In this document: positions 32,696 to 44,399 of the stretch, one piece after another
Layout of the letters: every line of letters begins with the position of its first letter
How positions within the stretch are numbered: position 1 is the first letter of the stretch
Assembly: GCF_027744825.2 (NCBI RefSeq)
Contig: NC_071334.1
Coordinates: forward strand, 33,883,937-33,947,936
Length of the DNA: 64,000 bases
Direction of reading: 5' to 3'
Source: Synchiropus splendidus
Taxonomy: Eukaryota; Chordata; Actinopteri; Syngnathiformes; Callionymidae
Notes under the pieces: generated by a model
The model's input: the letters and a program-made list of their open reading frames with translations, nothing else
Databases searched by the model: none
Told to the model about the DNA's origin: nothing
Made by a program: the position numbers and the translations under genes

Positions 32696-32837
32696 GGGAT
32701 TCTCCGAAAACGCCCACGTGGGCGCTCAAACACCCGCAGTGTGAGCAGCCAATCACAGCGCAGGACCTCACCGCCGCTGCCCAATCAGCCGGAGCTCGAC
32801 CCAGTCAGCTGACGCACGCGGCTGCCGCGGGTATAAA
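32696..32837 (+). promoter_or_regulatory. gadd45b proximal promoter
   Basis: Order of elements: GGGATTCTCC (32696-32705, fits the NF-kB consensus GGGRNNYYCC), E-box CACGTG (32715-32720), CCAAT boxes (32749-32753 and 32781-32785) and TATAAA (32832-32837). Transcription should begin near 32860, giving a leader of about 140 bases. Mammalian GADD45B is an NF-kB target. Confidence 0.75.
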
Positions 32838-32999
32838 AGCAGCGGGTTTCGGCTGTACCGGTCAGATTCCTTCCTCCGCTCCGGATACTCAGGCTGGACT
32901 CAGAGCTGGACCTACTTTTGTGGACTTTCTGTCTGGACTACTGTCTGTGGATATTTCCCTTTTATCCTGGATCTTGTGGATTATTATTCTGACTTCAGC

Positions 33000-33727
33000 A
33001 TGACTCTGGAAGAAGTCGTGGGTTCCAGCAGCACCGAGAAGAAGTGAGTGTCGAGCCCCGTGCGGCGGAAGTGCCGGTGTCGGTGTGGCGAGCGTGTCCT
33101 GACCGCCTCTGTGTTTGCAGGATGGAGACCGAGAGTCACGCGCTGGAGGAGCTCCTGGTCGCGGCGCAGCGGCAGGACTGCCTCACCGTGGGAGTGTACG
33201 AGTCCGCCAAGCTCATGAACGTGTAAGTACCAAGGTCCGCCGGTGTCACTCAGAGTTTGCCTGGTATGCTTCGATGTTGACCGGTTCTGTGCTCCGTCTG
33301 TCCTGCAGTGACCCGGACAGCGTGGTTCTGTGCATCCTCGCTACTGACGAGGAGGACGAGGACGACATCGCGCTGCAGATCCACTTCACGCTGCTGCAGG
33401 CTTTCTGCTGCGACAATGACATCAACATCGTGCGGGTGTCCGGCATGAGGCGCCTGGCGCAGCTGCTGGACCCCGACAGCCAGGACAGCAACGGCAACGA
33501 GCCCCGCGACCTGCACTGCATCCTGGTCACGGTGAGTCCACTGCAACCGACCGCCTCCTGCGCACCTCTGTGACGTCGCGAGGCTGATCTTGACTCCTCC
33601 GCTCTCCTTCTAGAACCCACCCGTGCAGCCGCTCCAGTGCAAAGCCCTGCAGGACGTCAGCAACTTCTGCAAGGAGAGCCGCTACAGGAACCAGTGGGTG
33701 CCGATCCTGGAGCTGCAGGACCGCTGA
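33000..33727 (+). CDS. gadd45b: GADD45 beta stress protein
   Basis: Four exons: 33000-33043, 33121-33222, 33309-33531 and 33614-33727, giving 160 residues, the same length as human GADD45B. All introns are GT-AG and short (77-86 bases); the four-exon plan matches the family. The start [10 protein letters not shown], the [20 protein letters not shown] helix, [19 protein letters not shown], the acidic [20 protein letters not shown] core, and the end [12 protein letters not shown] are GADD45B signatures (an L7Ae-like fold). The protein binds and activates MTK1/MEKK4, inhibits MKK7, contacts Cdk1/cyclin B and PCNA, and assists active DNA demethylation; it is made fast after stress or cytokine. 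Beta is favoured over alpha and gamma by the start and the QDR end. Teleosts keep two beta copies and I cannot say which this is. Confidence 0.97.
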
Positions 33728-34090
33728 TCCGAACCAGAACTCTTAACGCTGAGTGAGACCGCCTTGGAGCGGTGCGAAAGAGTCGATCCAAACGACCACC
33801 TCGTTCAGAAGAGGAGCCCTGGCGTTTGAGTGGTGAAGACGGGACAGGACCTGCTCCAGACTGCACCGGGTCGGACTGGACTCTTGGTGCCTGAGATGTC
33901 GTGGTACATGTCGGGTCAGTGGAGGGAGAAGCAGGACTGATTCTGCACCTGGGAGAGTTGGAGCTGTCACGTGACCGAGTGACACTGCAGGACTGAGCTA
34001 CAGGTGTGTGCACACCTGTTCTTCTGAGTCTCTTTGCGAGGCGCTTGAGTGTTATTGATCCCATGTCACCATGTGTCTAACAAGCTGATC

Positions 34091-34096
34091 AATAAA
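34091..34096 (+). terminator. AATAAA polyadenylation signal of gadd45b
   Basis: First AATAAA after the stop codon, giving a 3' untranslated region of about 380 bases. Confidence 0.7.
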
Positions 34097-34482
34097 CAGA
34101 TGAAGGAGAATTGTTGATTTCTGAGTGGTTTGTCTGAGCTGCTGGACTGAACCGGTTCTTCTTCAAACAGTCGGGTCATACGTGTATCCAGCTGTCACTG
34201 GACAGAGTGACTTCCTCCACTGATCGTACTAGACAAACGGGAACTCGAAACCATCTTCAGCAGAGACACTTTCTAGGTCATTTAAAAGAAACATGACGTG
34301 AGAATTGTCTGACAAATGTCGTGACTCAGCGGTTTCTAAAGTCAGACTCTCCTGAAGCTCAACTCAGACTCAAGTTTCTGTCATTAAGCAGACAGGATGT
34401 GTGCGGTCGTTACTCAGCTGTTTCAAAAATCAGTTGGAGCTTAAAACAGGGTTAAACTGTCTTTCACCGAGGGGATTGTCAC

Positions 34483-34756
34483 GTGTCAAACTCGAGGCCC
34501 GTGGTCCAAATCTGGCCCGCCATCTCGGTGTACATTCAGGTTAGTATAAGGTACATTCAAAGAACTCCAAAATGAGGCACGCAAAGATTTCTAGTAAAAG
34601 CAACATAAATGTCACACTCTGGTTACCTTTGGAAAAGTGACGCAGATAGAGGCTAGCGTTTTGAAGCTGCCAAGTAGATGCTACATGCTAAAATTAGCCC
34701 CCAACTGTTGCATTGGCAACTGCCTTGTGACCCGCAGTCACGTTTGAGATCCCTGA
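34483..34756. repeat. Dispersed element with inverted ends
   Basis: Begins GTGTCAAACTCGAGGCCCGT and ends CACGTTTGAGATCCCTGAT. The pattern (TCAAACTC..GGCCC..CTGGCCCGCC inside, and an inverted AGTTTGAGA..CCCTG at the other end) is that of a common fish non-autonomous repeat. Family name not assigned. Confidence 0.45.
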
Positions 34757-36280
34757 TCCAACATGTCCACTATCGATGGAACAGTTGCACTACAACACTG
34801 GCTTGTCTGGTCATGTTACGTCTTGATAACAGCTCAGCTCTAGAGGCTCTACTCTGAGTCTCTCCGCAATGACTGAGCATCTCTCACTAAGAGAGTCCAG
34901 ACACTTGAACTTCTCCACCTAGGGAAGCAAACCTGGAGTCAGAATCAGAGGAGCTGGTGCTCATGAGACTCTTTCCTGGGCGTAGTCAGGAGGACCACAC
35001 CGTCTTCTAAGAAGTGATGATCAGATGCCTTCAGGTCCACAGAGATGAAACCATGAATGAGTAAACTCTGAGGGAAACTGAAAGTGAGGTGGTGGATAAA
35101 GAACCTCAGCGGAGCGCAGAGGTCCCATGATCATGCAGTGACGAGTCAAGACTGCCGCTGTGAATTTAAAAGCCTGTAAACTAGAACTTCTGAACGCAGC
35201 TGGAAAAAGCTTTTCACAAGACTCTCAGTAAAAGTGAGATCAAACTTTGGCTCAGTTTGCCGTGGAAATCCCTGAGGCGGTCTCTGGTGGGGGTCTTGGG
35301 GCTGTCTGGTCCTGTGGTTGGGCTCAGGAGACGCATGGGGCGAGACCTCCTGAGTGAGAGCCTGTAAATCTGGTTTGGTTCCTGAAAGTCTGAAACTGAC
35401 TCCTCTTTCGATTTATTTGATCCTATAGTTTGAATTCATTCATTCAGTTTCATCAGCTTATTTGATCGTGAATGAACATTAAATCATTTAAAACGTTTTT
35501 GAGCTTGCATTAAAATACAACAAAAAAAATTGGTGAATCACAATCACATTCAGCAACTTCAATGTTTTTAACTGACTATGCACGTTTTTGTTTCTTCAAG
35601 ATCATAGCTTTTTATTTTATTATTTTTTGAAATAATTTTTAGTTTAGTAGTGACTTATTAACACATTAAATTTATCGACACATTACATTTTGTTAGATGT
35701 TTAGTCAATATTGTGACATGACAATAAAATATGTTTTTTAAAAATCATATAGTTCTTTTCCTTTTTATTTTGGATTCAGTAACAGTATTTGATTCAGACA
35801 TTGTTCATTTATAGATTTTTCCACCAAACCAGTGGGAAATTTGAGTTCACCATCTAAGACAAGTGGTCATGATGTTATGACCGTGTCATTGAAGCGTTTC
35901 AACCCTAGACACCTCAAAGGTGGACACACCGCTGGGCGAGCTCAGCACTGCGAGTCCCACAGGCAGGCGGGGGGAGCAAAGGTTGTTTTGGGGGACAGGT
36001 GAGACCACCAGCGTCGGGTGGAGTAGCACAAAAGGTTTCAGTTTCTGCAGAGTTGTAGCTAAGACTAGTTTGACAGCATTTTCTCCCACTGCTCTGGTTG
36101 GTGAGTGATGATGATCTCTGAACTCCGGGGGGACAGCCAGGGGTCACAGATCAACATCCCCTCACTCAGGAACTGAACCCTCTGATACTGAAACTCCATT
36201 TTCTTCTTTCTCTAAAGTGTGTGATGTTGCAGACTCTGGGCCTCATCACCTCCCACTGCCTCCTCTCATCTGCTCCACGT
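34757..36280. other. Intergenic, no gene seen
   Basis: Ordinary composition to 35400, AT-rich 35400-35830. No exon recognised. Confidence 0.5.
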
Positions 36281-36289
36281 GCGTCCTCC

Positions 36290-36440
36290 TCTCCTCCCCC
36301 TCCCTGACTCATCCCTCTGGTGGTGACCGTACATGGTCACTGACGTGGCGCCAGGATCCCCCCACGTAACACGACGTGCCCGTTATGAAATTGAAGACGA
36401 GCGCGGCTCCTACCGTCCTGCCGCCTCGTCCAATCAGAGC
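36290..36440. promoter_or_regulatory. GC-rich block with CRE-like and CCAAT motifs
   Basis: Contains TGACGTGG (36341-36348), several ACGT cores (CCACGTAAC, CGACGTGCC) and a CCAATCAG box (36430-36434) within an otherwise AT-rich neighbourhood, 2.3 kb downstream of gadd45b. It looks like an isolated promoter or enhancer. No transcript is visible next to it. Confidence 0.35.
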
Positions 36441-36489
36441 GCTGCGAACGTTTCCACGGCGACAGGATGAGAGATGCATTTAGCACGGT

Positions 36490-38790
36490 GACACACTGAG
36501 AAGCTGCTATTAAGGCCTCAGTCGAGTAAAAATAAAAGTGCTATTCCTGAAGTGACGATCGCGCACGTGGAGACCAGAGTCTTTGTCGTCAGATGATGAT
36601 GTCGTGAACAGGTTAAATGTGATGAGAAGAGTAACTGAAAACACGGATGGAATTATTTTTAGAGCAGACATGCAGATGATGTGTCGTAAGACAGACAGAA
36701 AATAATCTCAATGATCATTTTTTCATTCTTTTTGTCTTTTTTATTTTTCAAAAAACCTGAGGCACTTAAATATAGAAATAAACAAATTACAAAAATAATG
36801 TAAAAGAGAAAAAAACGTTGAAAATTGTAAAAAGAAAACTGTTTCACATTATTTTTATAGATAACATTCAGGTGATTGTTTAAAAAATTGTTTTTATTCA
36901 CTTTACTGAACAATAGTAATGCATAAAAAAATACACAAAAAATGAGGAAAAATACACTGAAATAAATGAGAAAATAATGGACATGGGAATAAACACCTTC
37001 ACTTTTACCTGTTTCCACATTTAATTCTGAATTATAACACTCATAACACATTCATTTTTTGGCAAATTTGAAAGTACAATTCAATTTTTGGGGGCGCTAC
37101 CTATTTTTATTTTTTTCGCTTCACATGTCTGTTTTTAAAATTGCTTTATTTTAATGGAGATAAGGAATGAAACTGACACAAATACAGAGTAAGAGAATGC
37201 AAAAAATTGTGATTATGATTTTGACAAAATGGAAATTATCTTTTTTTTCTCAAATGGTTAATTTATTTGACCACTGAAGTTATTAGGTGTGACATGCAGA
37301 TCTGAAGCACATAGTGGGACGGAGACACCTTCTTCCAAGCTTGTAGCTGCAAGAGTGTGTGCGCTCTGCTGTGTGTTCGTCGGGTGTTTCGTTTGAAGAT
37401 TCTTATGCAAATAAGGTGACGCCAGAGTTCCTGCATCCTGTCAGAGCAGGGTGTTCGCAGGTTCACGCCGTCCCTCTGCTACTGTTGGGAACGCATTTCC
37501 ACGGCAACCGGCGTGTACTCTGCGTGCCATAAACCAGGCAGCCGAACTTCAGTTTTCTCAGTTTATGATCCAGATCATTCATAAATCCTTTATGACTTTA
37601 TTTCAACTCATGCATGCTGCAGACCCAATGAGGTCAAACTAGAGGTCAAACACCGTTTTTACAAGATGGGCCCAAAAACACGTCATAAAAAGTTAATATA
37701 TTGAATATTGCGGAATAAATATATGATTGATGATGCATTTATTGTGGAGCACTCAACTGAAGAAATATAGTGTGTCCTACGTTGTGCAGCTAATGATCAG
37801 CTCTTGTTCTTGTCCTCAGCTATATCGAGGCCAGAACCTCCAGAACACTCAGTTCTGTTTGTTGTCTGCTCAGCTGGAAACTAAAATCCTGCAGACAAAC
37901 AGTGGTGATGTCACTTCCTGTTCTACCTGCTCTACTGCCCAGAGGTGACGGGGACTCCGCTGCTCTGCTGACGCCACAGCATTGTTGGTTTTGGCTGCAG
38001 GCCTGTTGTGCCGTGTTGACAGACCGATCGTCCAATCAGATTCAGGCGCTCTGTTGAAGGCTTCCTTGCATCGTCAAGAGTTGGAAATGTTTATTTAAGA
38101 CACTGGGACAGAAGAGACATCAGAGCGTGGAAGAGAGTTTCACTGACAAACACACAAGTGTTCAGACAACTGGGAGAAAACACTGCACAAACTGGACGTT
38201 GAAATGACTCGGCCCACTGAACTTTCACATTAAGGCACTGAAGAGGGGCGCAGCTCCTCCAGGTGAGGAACACCCTGGACATACACTCAGTCCAAACCAG
38301 CAGTTGCTTCAAGTAAGATATGCAATTGCAACATTCTTCCTGTAAACATGACCCCCAAACCAAGTGTCTTCTTCAATTCCAAGATTAAATGGTCATTTTT
38401 GGATGCGTTACCACATAGTCTGACGGTCAGATTTTCCCAAGTGTGTCTTTAAAGGTAATAATAAGAATAATAAGAGTTGTATTATTATTATTGTTTCTTT
38501 AAGTTGTTTATATATTTATTTTGCCCCTAAAATGCTTCCCCACTAACTTTTTTTTCATGAACTTCTTTGGTGTTGTTTTGATGAATCTTTCTTCAGATGG
38601 GATGTTGACACGGGAACGTTTTACACACAAACCTTCCAAAGAAAACGTTGAAACTTCCTGGAGAATTCTGTTATCTAACCTGATCAGTTCCACAGAATTA
38701 CAAGAGGTGTGTCACACACCGTGCAGAAGTGGGCCCACACACAAAAGTCGCTTCATATATCCTTGTTCAGACAGACCTTTGGAGGTTTCT
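36490..38790. other. Intergenic, no gene seen
   Basis: Mostly AT-rich (36650-37260 in particular). Short open frames only, without splice sites or family motifs. Confidence 0.5.
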
Positions 38791-38794
38791 CATA

Positions 38795-38935
38795 GCCAGA
38801 GTGCTTTTCCCTCTCCCCCTAAACCTAGGCGTCCAATGCATATGGCTGACTTTAACCAGGACTCTGAACCAAACTTAAACCAACAATTATAATGACCCAG
38901 TTATTTTGAAGACTCAAATTCAGACTCAAAGTACA
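38795..38935. repeat. Dispersed repeat copy (same family as 22195-22460)
   Basis: Shares GACTTTAACCAGGACTCTGA and TAATGACCCAGTTATTTTGA with the copies at 22195, 50395 and 50850. It is truncated at both ends. Confidence 0.6.
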
Positions 38936-38939
38936 GACA

Positions 38940-40360
38940 CACACACAGATCAGGTGGGGATTTCTCACAGTTAGGAAATTTATTTGGATACAAATATATG
39001 CAAATAAAAATAGACTATGACCCCGTCTGGGATCCATATTCATATTCATATTGTTGTTGAGTGGTCACTCCGAAAATTCTATTTAAAATGTCTGAAGAAT
39101 TATTTTATTATAACAGTGTCACCAAGTTGAAGAACACAAGTATAAGACATGGAACATATATAAAAAGGTAACTAAGATAAAAATCAAAGTAAAACAACGA
39201 ATAAATAGATAATAAAACTTACCTTTGTGAAGAAAATAAACTTTAAAAAGTGTATAGGTCTATTATCCAGCTCTGAGTTCAGCTTAAGTGGAGACACACA
39301 AACGCACAAGTCAGGGAGAGAACAATGAGGTCAAAGTGAAGTTTGTCTCCCGCTGGGTCGACCTCATGGAACTGCTGAGGTTAAAGGTCGATCTGTCATC
39401 GATTAGCTGCAACTCCAAAACATGATGATGTCACGCCTCCCAGACAACACTTTTTGTGTGAGTCGCTCCTTGTTTGTTACAGTATTAGTCACCGTGAATG
39501 ACCGTGTGCATTTGTGAGGCCATTTGTGTGAGCCTGTGGCATGTTTCTTTTTGGTTTGTGCACTTCTGTGTATTGATGTTGTCAGCCTGTGTCTACGTGA
39601 CTCTGTGTGTATTGTGCATGTGCAAATTTATTTGTTTGTCAACGTGTATGTATAGTCATATGTATAGTCAAGTGTTCAGTTTTTGTGAGTTTGCTTGACT
39701 GCGCATGTAAATATGTTTGTTCATGTGTGCTTGAGTCCCTGGACACAGAAGCATCCAGGAGAAGTGAAGGTGGAGGACCGGACACGGAGGAGGAAGTTGG
39801 CTATCAGAAGAGCAAACAACGATAAAAACCTGCTGCTGAATGAGAGTCAAATACCTCTGTTGCCATGGCGACCAGCAGCTTTACTGCCCAAGGGTGACAG
39901 GAGCCGGATGCAGGTGAAGAGGTCGATATCAGGGGTGATCAAGTCCCACGGATTTGTTGCGGCTGTAAAGAGGTTTTACAGTGGACGACAAATACGCCTC
40001 ATGTTTCAGTGGTGTGGTCATTGGCTCTGAAAAAGAGATCGACAGAAAGTTCTTATCCACTGGTGCGAGACAGAACCAGCTTCCAAGAGACCACAAAGAC
40101 ATCTCAAGCTCTTTGCCTTGAAAAAAAGCCAAATATTTTATTTCAGTTTGACATCAAATTTCGGTGAGATGCCGTTCCACACAAGTAAACGCAGACACGC
40201 CGTGTTGCCTAATGGTGCTACTCAGCTGCAGCTAGGATACTGAACCTCCGTGTCCCACGACTAGCATGGTTCAATTTTACAAGTGCTAGTGAGAAGTGGA
40301 CCGACTGACCGTGTACTCATACTTGATGAACACTCCTCTTTCCAGAGACACACTGTGAGG
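38940..40360. other. Intergenic with TG-rich stretch, no gene seen
   Basis: 39490-39740 is TGTG-rich without being a clean microsatellite. No exon recognised. Confidence 0.45.
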
Positions 40361-40364
40361 TGGA

Positions 40365-40520
40365 ACACTATTTTTAGCGGCAGCGAGCGAGAGGAAGGGA
40401 ACCTGGCCCAGAGAACAGCACTGGGAGTGTTCGGATCCCCGACTATAAATATCTTCCCTGGAGTCAGCTGGTTATTTTTGTCCCGGCGCTGGCTAATTTT
40501 ACCGAGCGGGGCGTCTCTCA
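40365..40520. promoter_or_regulatory. Motif-dense block: MEF2-like and A/T-core sites
   Basis: CTATTTTTAG (40368-40377) is a perfect MEF2 consensus (YTAWWWWTAR). CTATAAATA (40442-40450) and an E-box CAGCTG (40464-40469) follow, then TTATTTTTGTCCCGGCG. The block is not repetitive and not coding. About 600 bases downstream (41075-41125) a shorter block repeats the order TTATTTTTTCCCGGC, AATTACAGAGC, GGCGCTGG. Enhancer function is inference from motif density. Confidence 0.35.
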
Positions 40521-41639
40521 CCGCACTGTTCCTCCACCCCCCCTTTAGCCCCCCACCTCCTCCCACCGTGGAGCCAGACTGAGGCTTCACTGTAGCAGCC
40601 GAGTCCAGAAGAGAACTCGATTCAAGTGGAGAAACGCATTTTGATGACTCATTAATTGTGTGGTGAGATGGTTGTAAGTGTGAGTCCAGCTCTAGAGCTT
40701 GCATCGAGCTTGCATGTGTTTCCTGCGGGCACTCTGATTTCCTCCCAACGTCCAAAACTGACTGAGGGCTCTGCAGGTTTGTGAGTGTCTGAGTGGTTGT
40801 CTGCCCCTGTGACCAGAGTGTACTCATTTCCATTTCATCATTTTGTTGCCATGACAACACAAACCTGCACTGAAGTTAAAAAGTGTTCGGGGAGTCTGAT
40901 TTGGAACCTTCCTCATCTCCAGTAAATGTGAAACAAATGTGTGCTTTTGTGGCCTTTGTCTTGGTCTGTGTGTGTGTGTGTGTGTGCTGGTGTGTCTGAG
41001 GTATTTTAAATGTGAAAAGCACACAAAGAAAGTGAAGGTTGGGATTCTCTGGTGTAAACACTCGGGCCCAGAGTCTTTATTTTTTCCCGGCCCGGACCCG
41101 GCCACAATTACAGAGCCGGCGCTGGAGCAAGTCCTCCCCCACCCACCGCCAACTTCACCCCACCCACCCAACCACACTTTGATGTCAAACCAAACGCACC
41201 CCTCCCTCCGGCTGGAACCCTCCTGCTGCTTCTTCCCTCCAGACCACAGACCAGAGCCCAGGAGTCTAGACCCGGACTGACCGGCAGTCCAGCTCTGATG
41301 GGAAGAGTGAGCGGACTTTACTGTCGCGTGACCAACAATCAAGACCATGAATAAAAACCCTTAAAAGAAGTTAACTCTTCCACTCAACCTAGTTTCAGCA
41401 CAGGCCTGAATCCTCACCTCTCTGGTCTTCTGTCCTTCACAATGTAGGTCTTTTTGTGTTTTTAAAATAGCGAAGAGTTGTGTTTATTCGCATTCTTTTT
41501 TTTTTTTTTTGCTTTTGTCGGTTACTACCAATGTAAATAAAAACTAAGTATCCTTGTTTAGTTTCCGTTTTGAGTTTATTTTTCCTTTAGTTAAATTATA
41601 TTTTACTTATTCCTCAATTTTTGGTTGGTTTCGTGCATC

Positions 41640-41905
41640 CATACAGTCAGTTAAAAAGCGTCTAGTCCTGTTCAGGGTTACGAGCAGTGCTGGAGCCTAT
41701 CCCAGCGGCCAATGGGCGAGAGACAGGCTGCCAGTCCAACACATGACACAGACACCATTCAAACACACACACTTTTTACTCAATTTTAGAGAGTCCAATT
41801 CACTTAGTGAACATGTCTTTGGACTGTAGGAGGAAACCAGAGAATCGAACACGCAATCGTCAAAGCTGCAAGATGAGAGTGCTAACTACACCGCCTTTTG
41901 TGATG
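41640..41905. repeat. Dispersed fish repeat with GAATCGAAC box
   Basis: The order GGAGCCTATCCCAG, GGGCGAGAGACAGGCTG, ACATGTCTTTGGACTGTAGG, AATCGAACACGCAAT and GAGAGTGCTAACTACACCGCC is that of a very common fish repeat. A shorter relic of it is at about 49215-49265 (CAGGTCACCAGTCTATCACA). Confidence 0.75.
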
Positions 41906-42605
41906 TTTTTGAATTACATTTTTGTTTGCTCTTGGCTTTTTTGGGATTTAACTTTTTTGTTTGGGCTTAATTTATGGCAAAGAGTATATTTTTGTGTTGT
42001 CAGCCAAAGTTGTGAAAATTTTGTTTTTGACTTTTTTGACGTTGTTTTTCAATCAGACAACTGTGCTCGACTGACCAATTTTATAATGTCCTGTGACGTT
42101 TTGTGCCTGATTTTTCTTCACTTTTCACCCAAAATTCTGTGCTGCTGCTCTCCCCTTGTTGACTTTATCTTCGCACTAAAGTCGGCGGAACAGTTCTGAA
42201 CTAAACAACTAACGTAACTGTGAACAAAAAAGAAGAAAAGACTGATTGAGGTGTTTATTTATCGTATGTGATGCTCCTCCCCTGTCACTACTGGAAACGT
42301 CGCGGTGTGCGTTTAACAATCTGTGTCCCGACACAAAACAAAAGTTTAACTCTGTTCTTAAACCATCTCATTGTGGGTCACTTCGTGGACGTTACAGACA
42401 CAATCGGTGCGCCGGCTATAAACTTCCTGCTGCTCCTGTGAGAGAGGATCAAAGAGTGTTTCAGGTGACTCCTCAGGTGAAGTCGTCACTCTCTCCCCCT
42501 CTTTATCTCTGATGACATCACTCGTTCTGTCTTCTTACAACAAGCCATTCGCCTGAGGAACCGCGGGGAGCCTTGAATGCACTGCATCATGGGAGGCAAT
42601 TATTG

Positions 42606-42609
<4 letters not shown>

Positions 42610-42671
<62 letters not shown>

Positions 42672-42775
42672 TATATATAGATATATATAGACATATATAT
42701 ATATCTATATATATATATCTATATATATATATACACACACATATTTATATATATAATATATAATATATATATATG
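42610..42775. repeat. (TA)n microsatellite with GATATA/CTATAT variants
   Basis: About 58 bases of pure TA followed by interrupted TATAGA, TATCTA and ACACAC units. The interrupted part is partly self-complementary. Confidence 0.95.
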
Positions 42776-44200
42776 AAGCATTTTTTTCTTTGAACTTAAA
42801 TGATCAATTTTCAAATAATAAATAATAAAATTATGATATAAATGTTGCTGAATTTAGATAATAATTACAATATGTTTTGGATCATTTGATCATATTTCTG
42901 AGTAAAATTTGATTAAAATTTGTGGTTTTCATAATCAATTGTGATAAATCGCGTCATAATATTTGACATAAATATGATCTGATTTAAGTGCAATATAATA
43001 CTAAACATCAGGGTGGCTGTGCGCCAGTGACCAGAACCCACCATCGTGATTCTATCCTTCAGTTTTTTTAAACTTAATATTTCCATCCAAGAGCGCAGTA
43101 GTCTCCTTCATCAAGGCGTTGGCTTTTCACACATCATGTGGTGCCCAGCAAAAGCAAGTTTAACTGCAAAAAATCTGTTACTTCAATCAATGATTTAATG
43201 AAATGAATGGAGCCCTTTAAAAACATAAAATTAAAACAGCAAAATGTAAAAATATATTCCAATAATAAAATAGAATAAAATATCTGAATGTTTCATTATT
43301 TACTTATTTTTATTTAACTGTTTTCATTACCAAGTTAATTTAATGTTTTTAAGAATTATTGGGTTTAATTATTATTATGATAAACATAATACAGTTGTTG
43401 AAAAATCAGTTCCGTCTACGTTTACATTTGTGAAGTTTCATGAGGATATTCTGGGTAGGATCGGTTCTGGTTCTGCTGGGAGTCGACTGCAGAGCCACAG
43501 ACGTGAATACGAATGAAGGAAATGAGATTGTAAAAGTAAACAGAGTGTGTGTCAGTCAGGTGATAATGTCATGCTAATGTTAGCTGCAGCCCCTGCAGTG
43601 AGACTAATGTCTTTACAGCACACACACACACTCACCGATCATTGTTCCAGTCATCTGAAGAGCACTTATCCTACGCTCCAGGGTTTACTCATTCAGGATA
43701 ACTTCTTCATTGACTGAATTAAAGAAACTTTTTTTGCCTTATTTAGCCATAGCATTTTCCACGAACCTGACTTTCATAGATGAGAGCCGTTGATCCTCAC
43801 ATGACAAGGTTACTGAAGGTCACAAGGTGCTGCCACAGTGAAATACCAGGGCAAATTGATGAAACACAAAAGATTAAAAGATAAGACGATGACACAAGAC
43901 AGGAGTTGGAAGAGTTGGGCAATGAGAACCCCATGAACTTTATTGAATGAATGAATTGAACAACTATTTTTAAAAATGTTGCATCCATGTTCAGACATTA
44001 TTATTATTTTACAGGTTTTGATTTAACCTCAGATTGGTTTAATGGATTATATTACAAGACTTCTGGATTTGACTCACTCTCCTACCACAGTCCTCCAGCA
44101 CTCACTCTGTCAGTGCAACATCATCCTCTTCTGTTTCTTCTGTGCTGATCCTGGATCAGAGCGGGCAAGTTGTAATTTATGTGTGTGTCTTTTCTTTTTC
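42776..44200. other. Intergenic, no gene seen
   Basis: AT-rich to 43400, then ordinary composition. No exon recognised. Confidence 0.5.
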
Positions 44201-44209
44201 TTTGGGTGG

Positions 44210-44350
44210 GGAGAGAGGGACGGGCGCGCGTGGCAGGAGTCACGTGTGTTGGTTAGATCCCGCCACAATAAAAGTCTGATGTGTAGCCGAGGCTTTCATC
44301 GAGGACTCCGCTGACTCATCGAGGACTCAGTCGTCTGCCGGGCGGTTGGT
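44210..44350 (+). promoter_or_regulatory. Promoter-like block with 13-bp direct repeat
   Basis: A GC-rich stretch, CACGTG, a CCCGCC box and CAATAAAAG are followed by two copies of TCATCGAGGACTC (44296-44308 and 44316-44328, period 20); an AP-1 site TGACTCA (44312-44318) overlaps the second copy. TTGGTGAGTAAG just after looks like a splice donor, so a non-coding first exon is possible. No coding exon is seen downstream within the window. Confidence 0.3.
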
Positions 44351-44399
44351 GAGTAAGTCTGTAGGAGACCCTCCTCTTCCCTCCTCCCCCTTTCCTCTC

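Noticed and set aside
40261..40860. 199-codon minus-strand open frame
   Set aside because: No domain, no splice partner, low-complexity glycine run; it overlaps the motif-dense block, which explains its GC content.
42535..42738. Tyr/Ile-rich open frame
   Set aside because: Pure translation of the (TA)n microsatellite.
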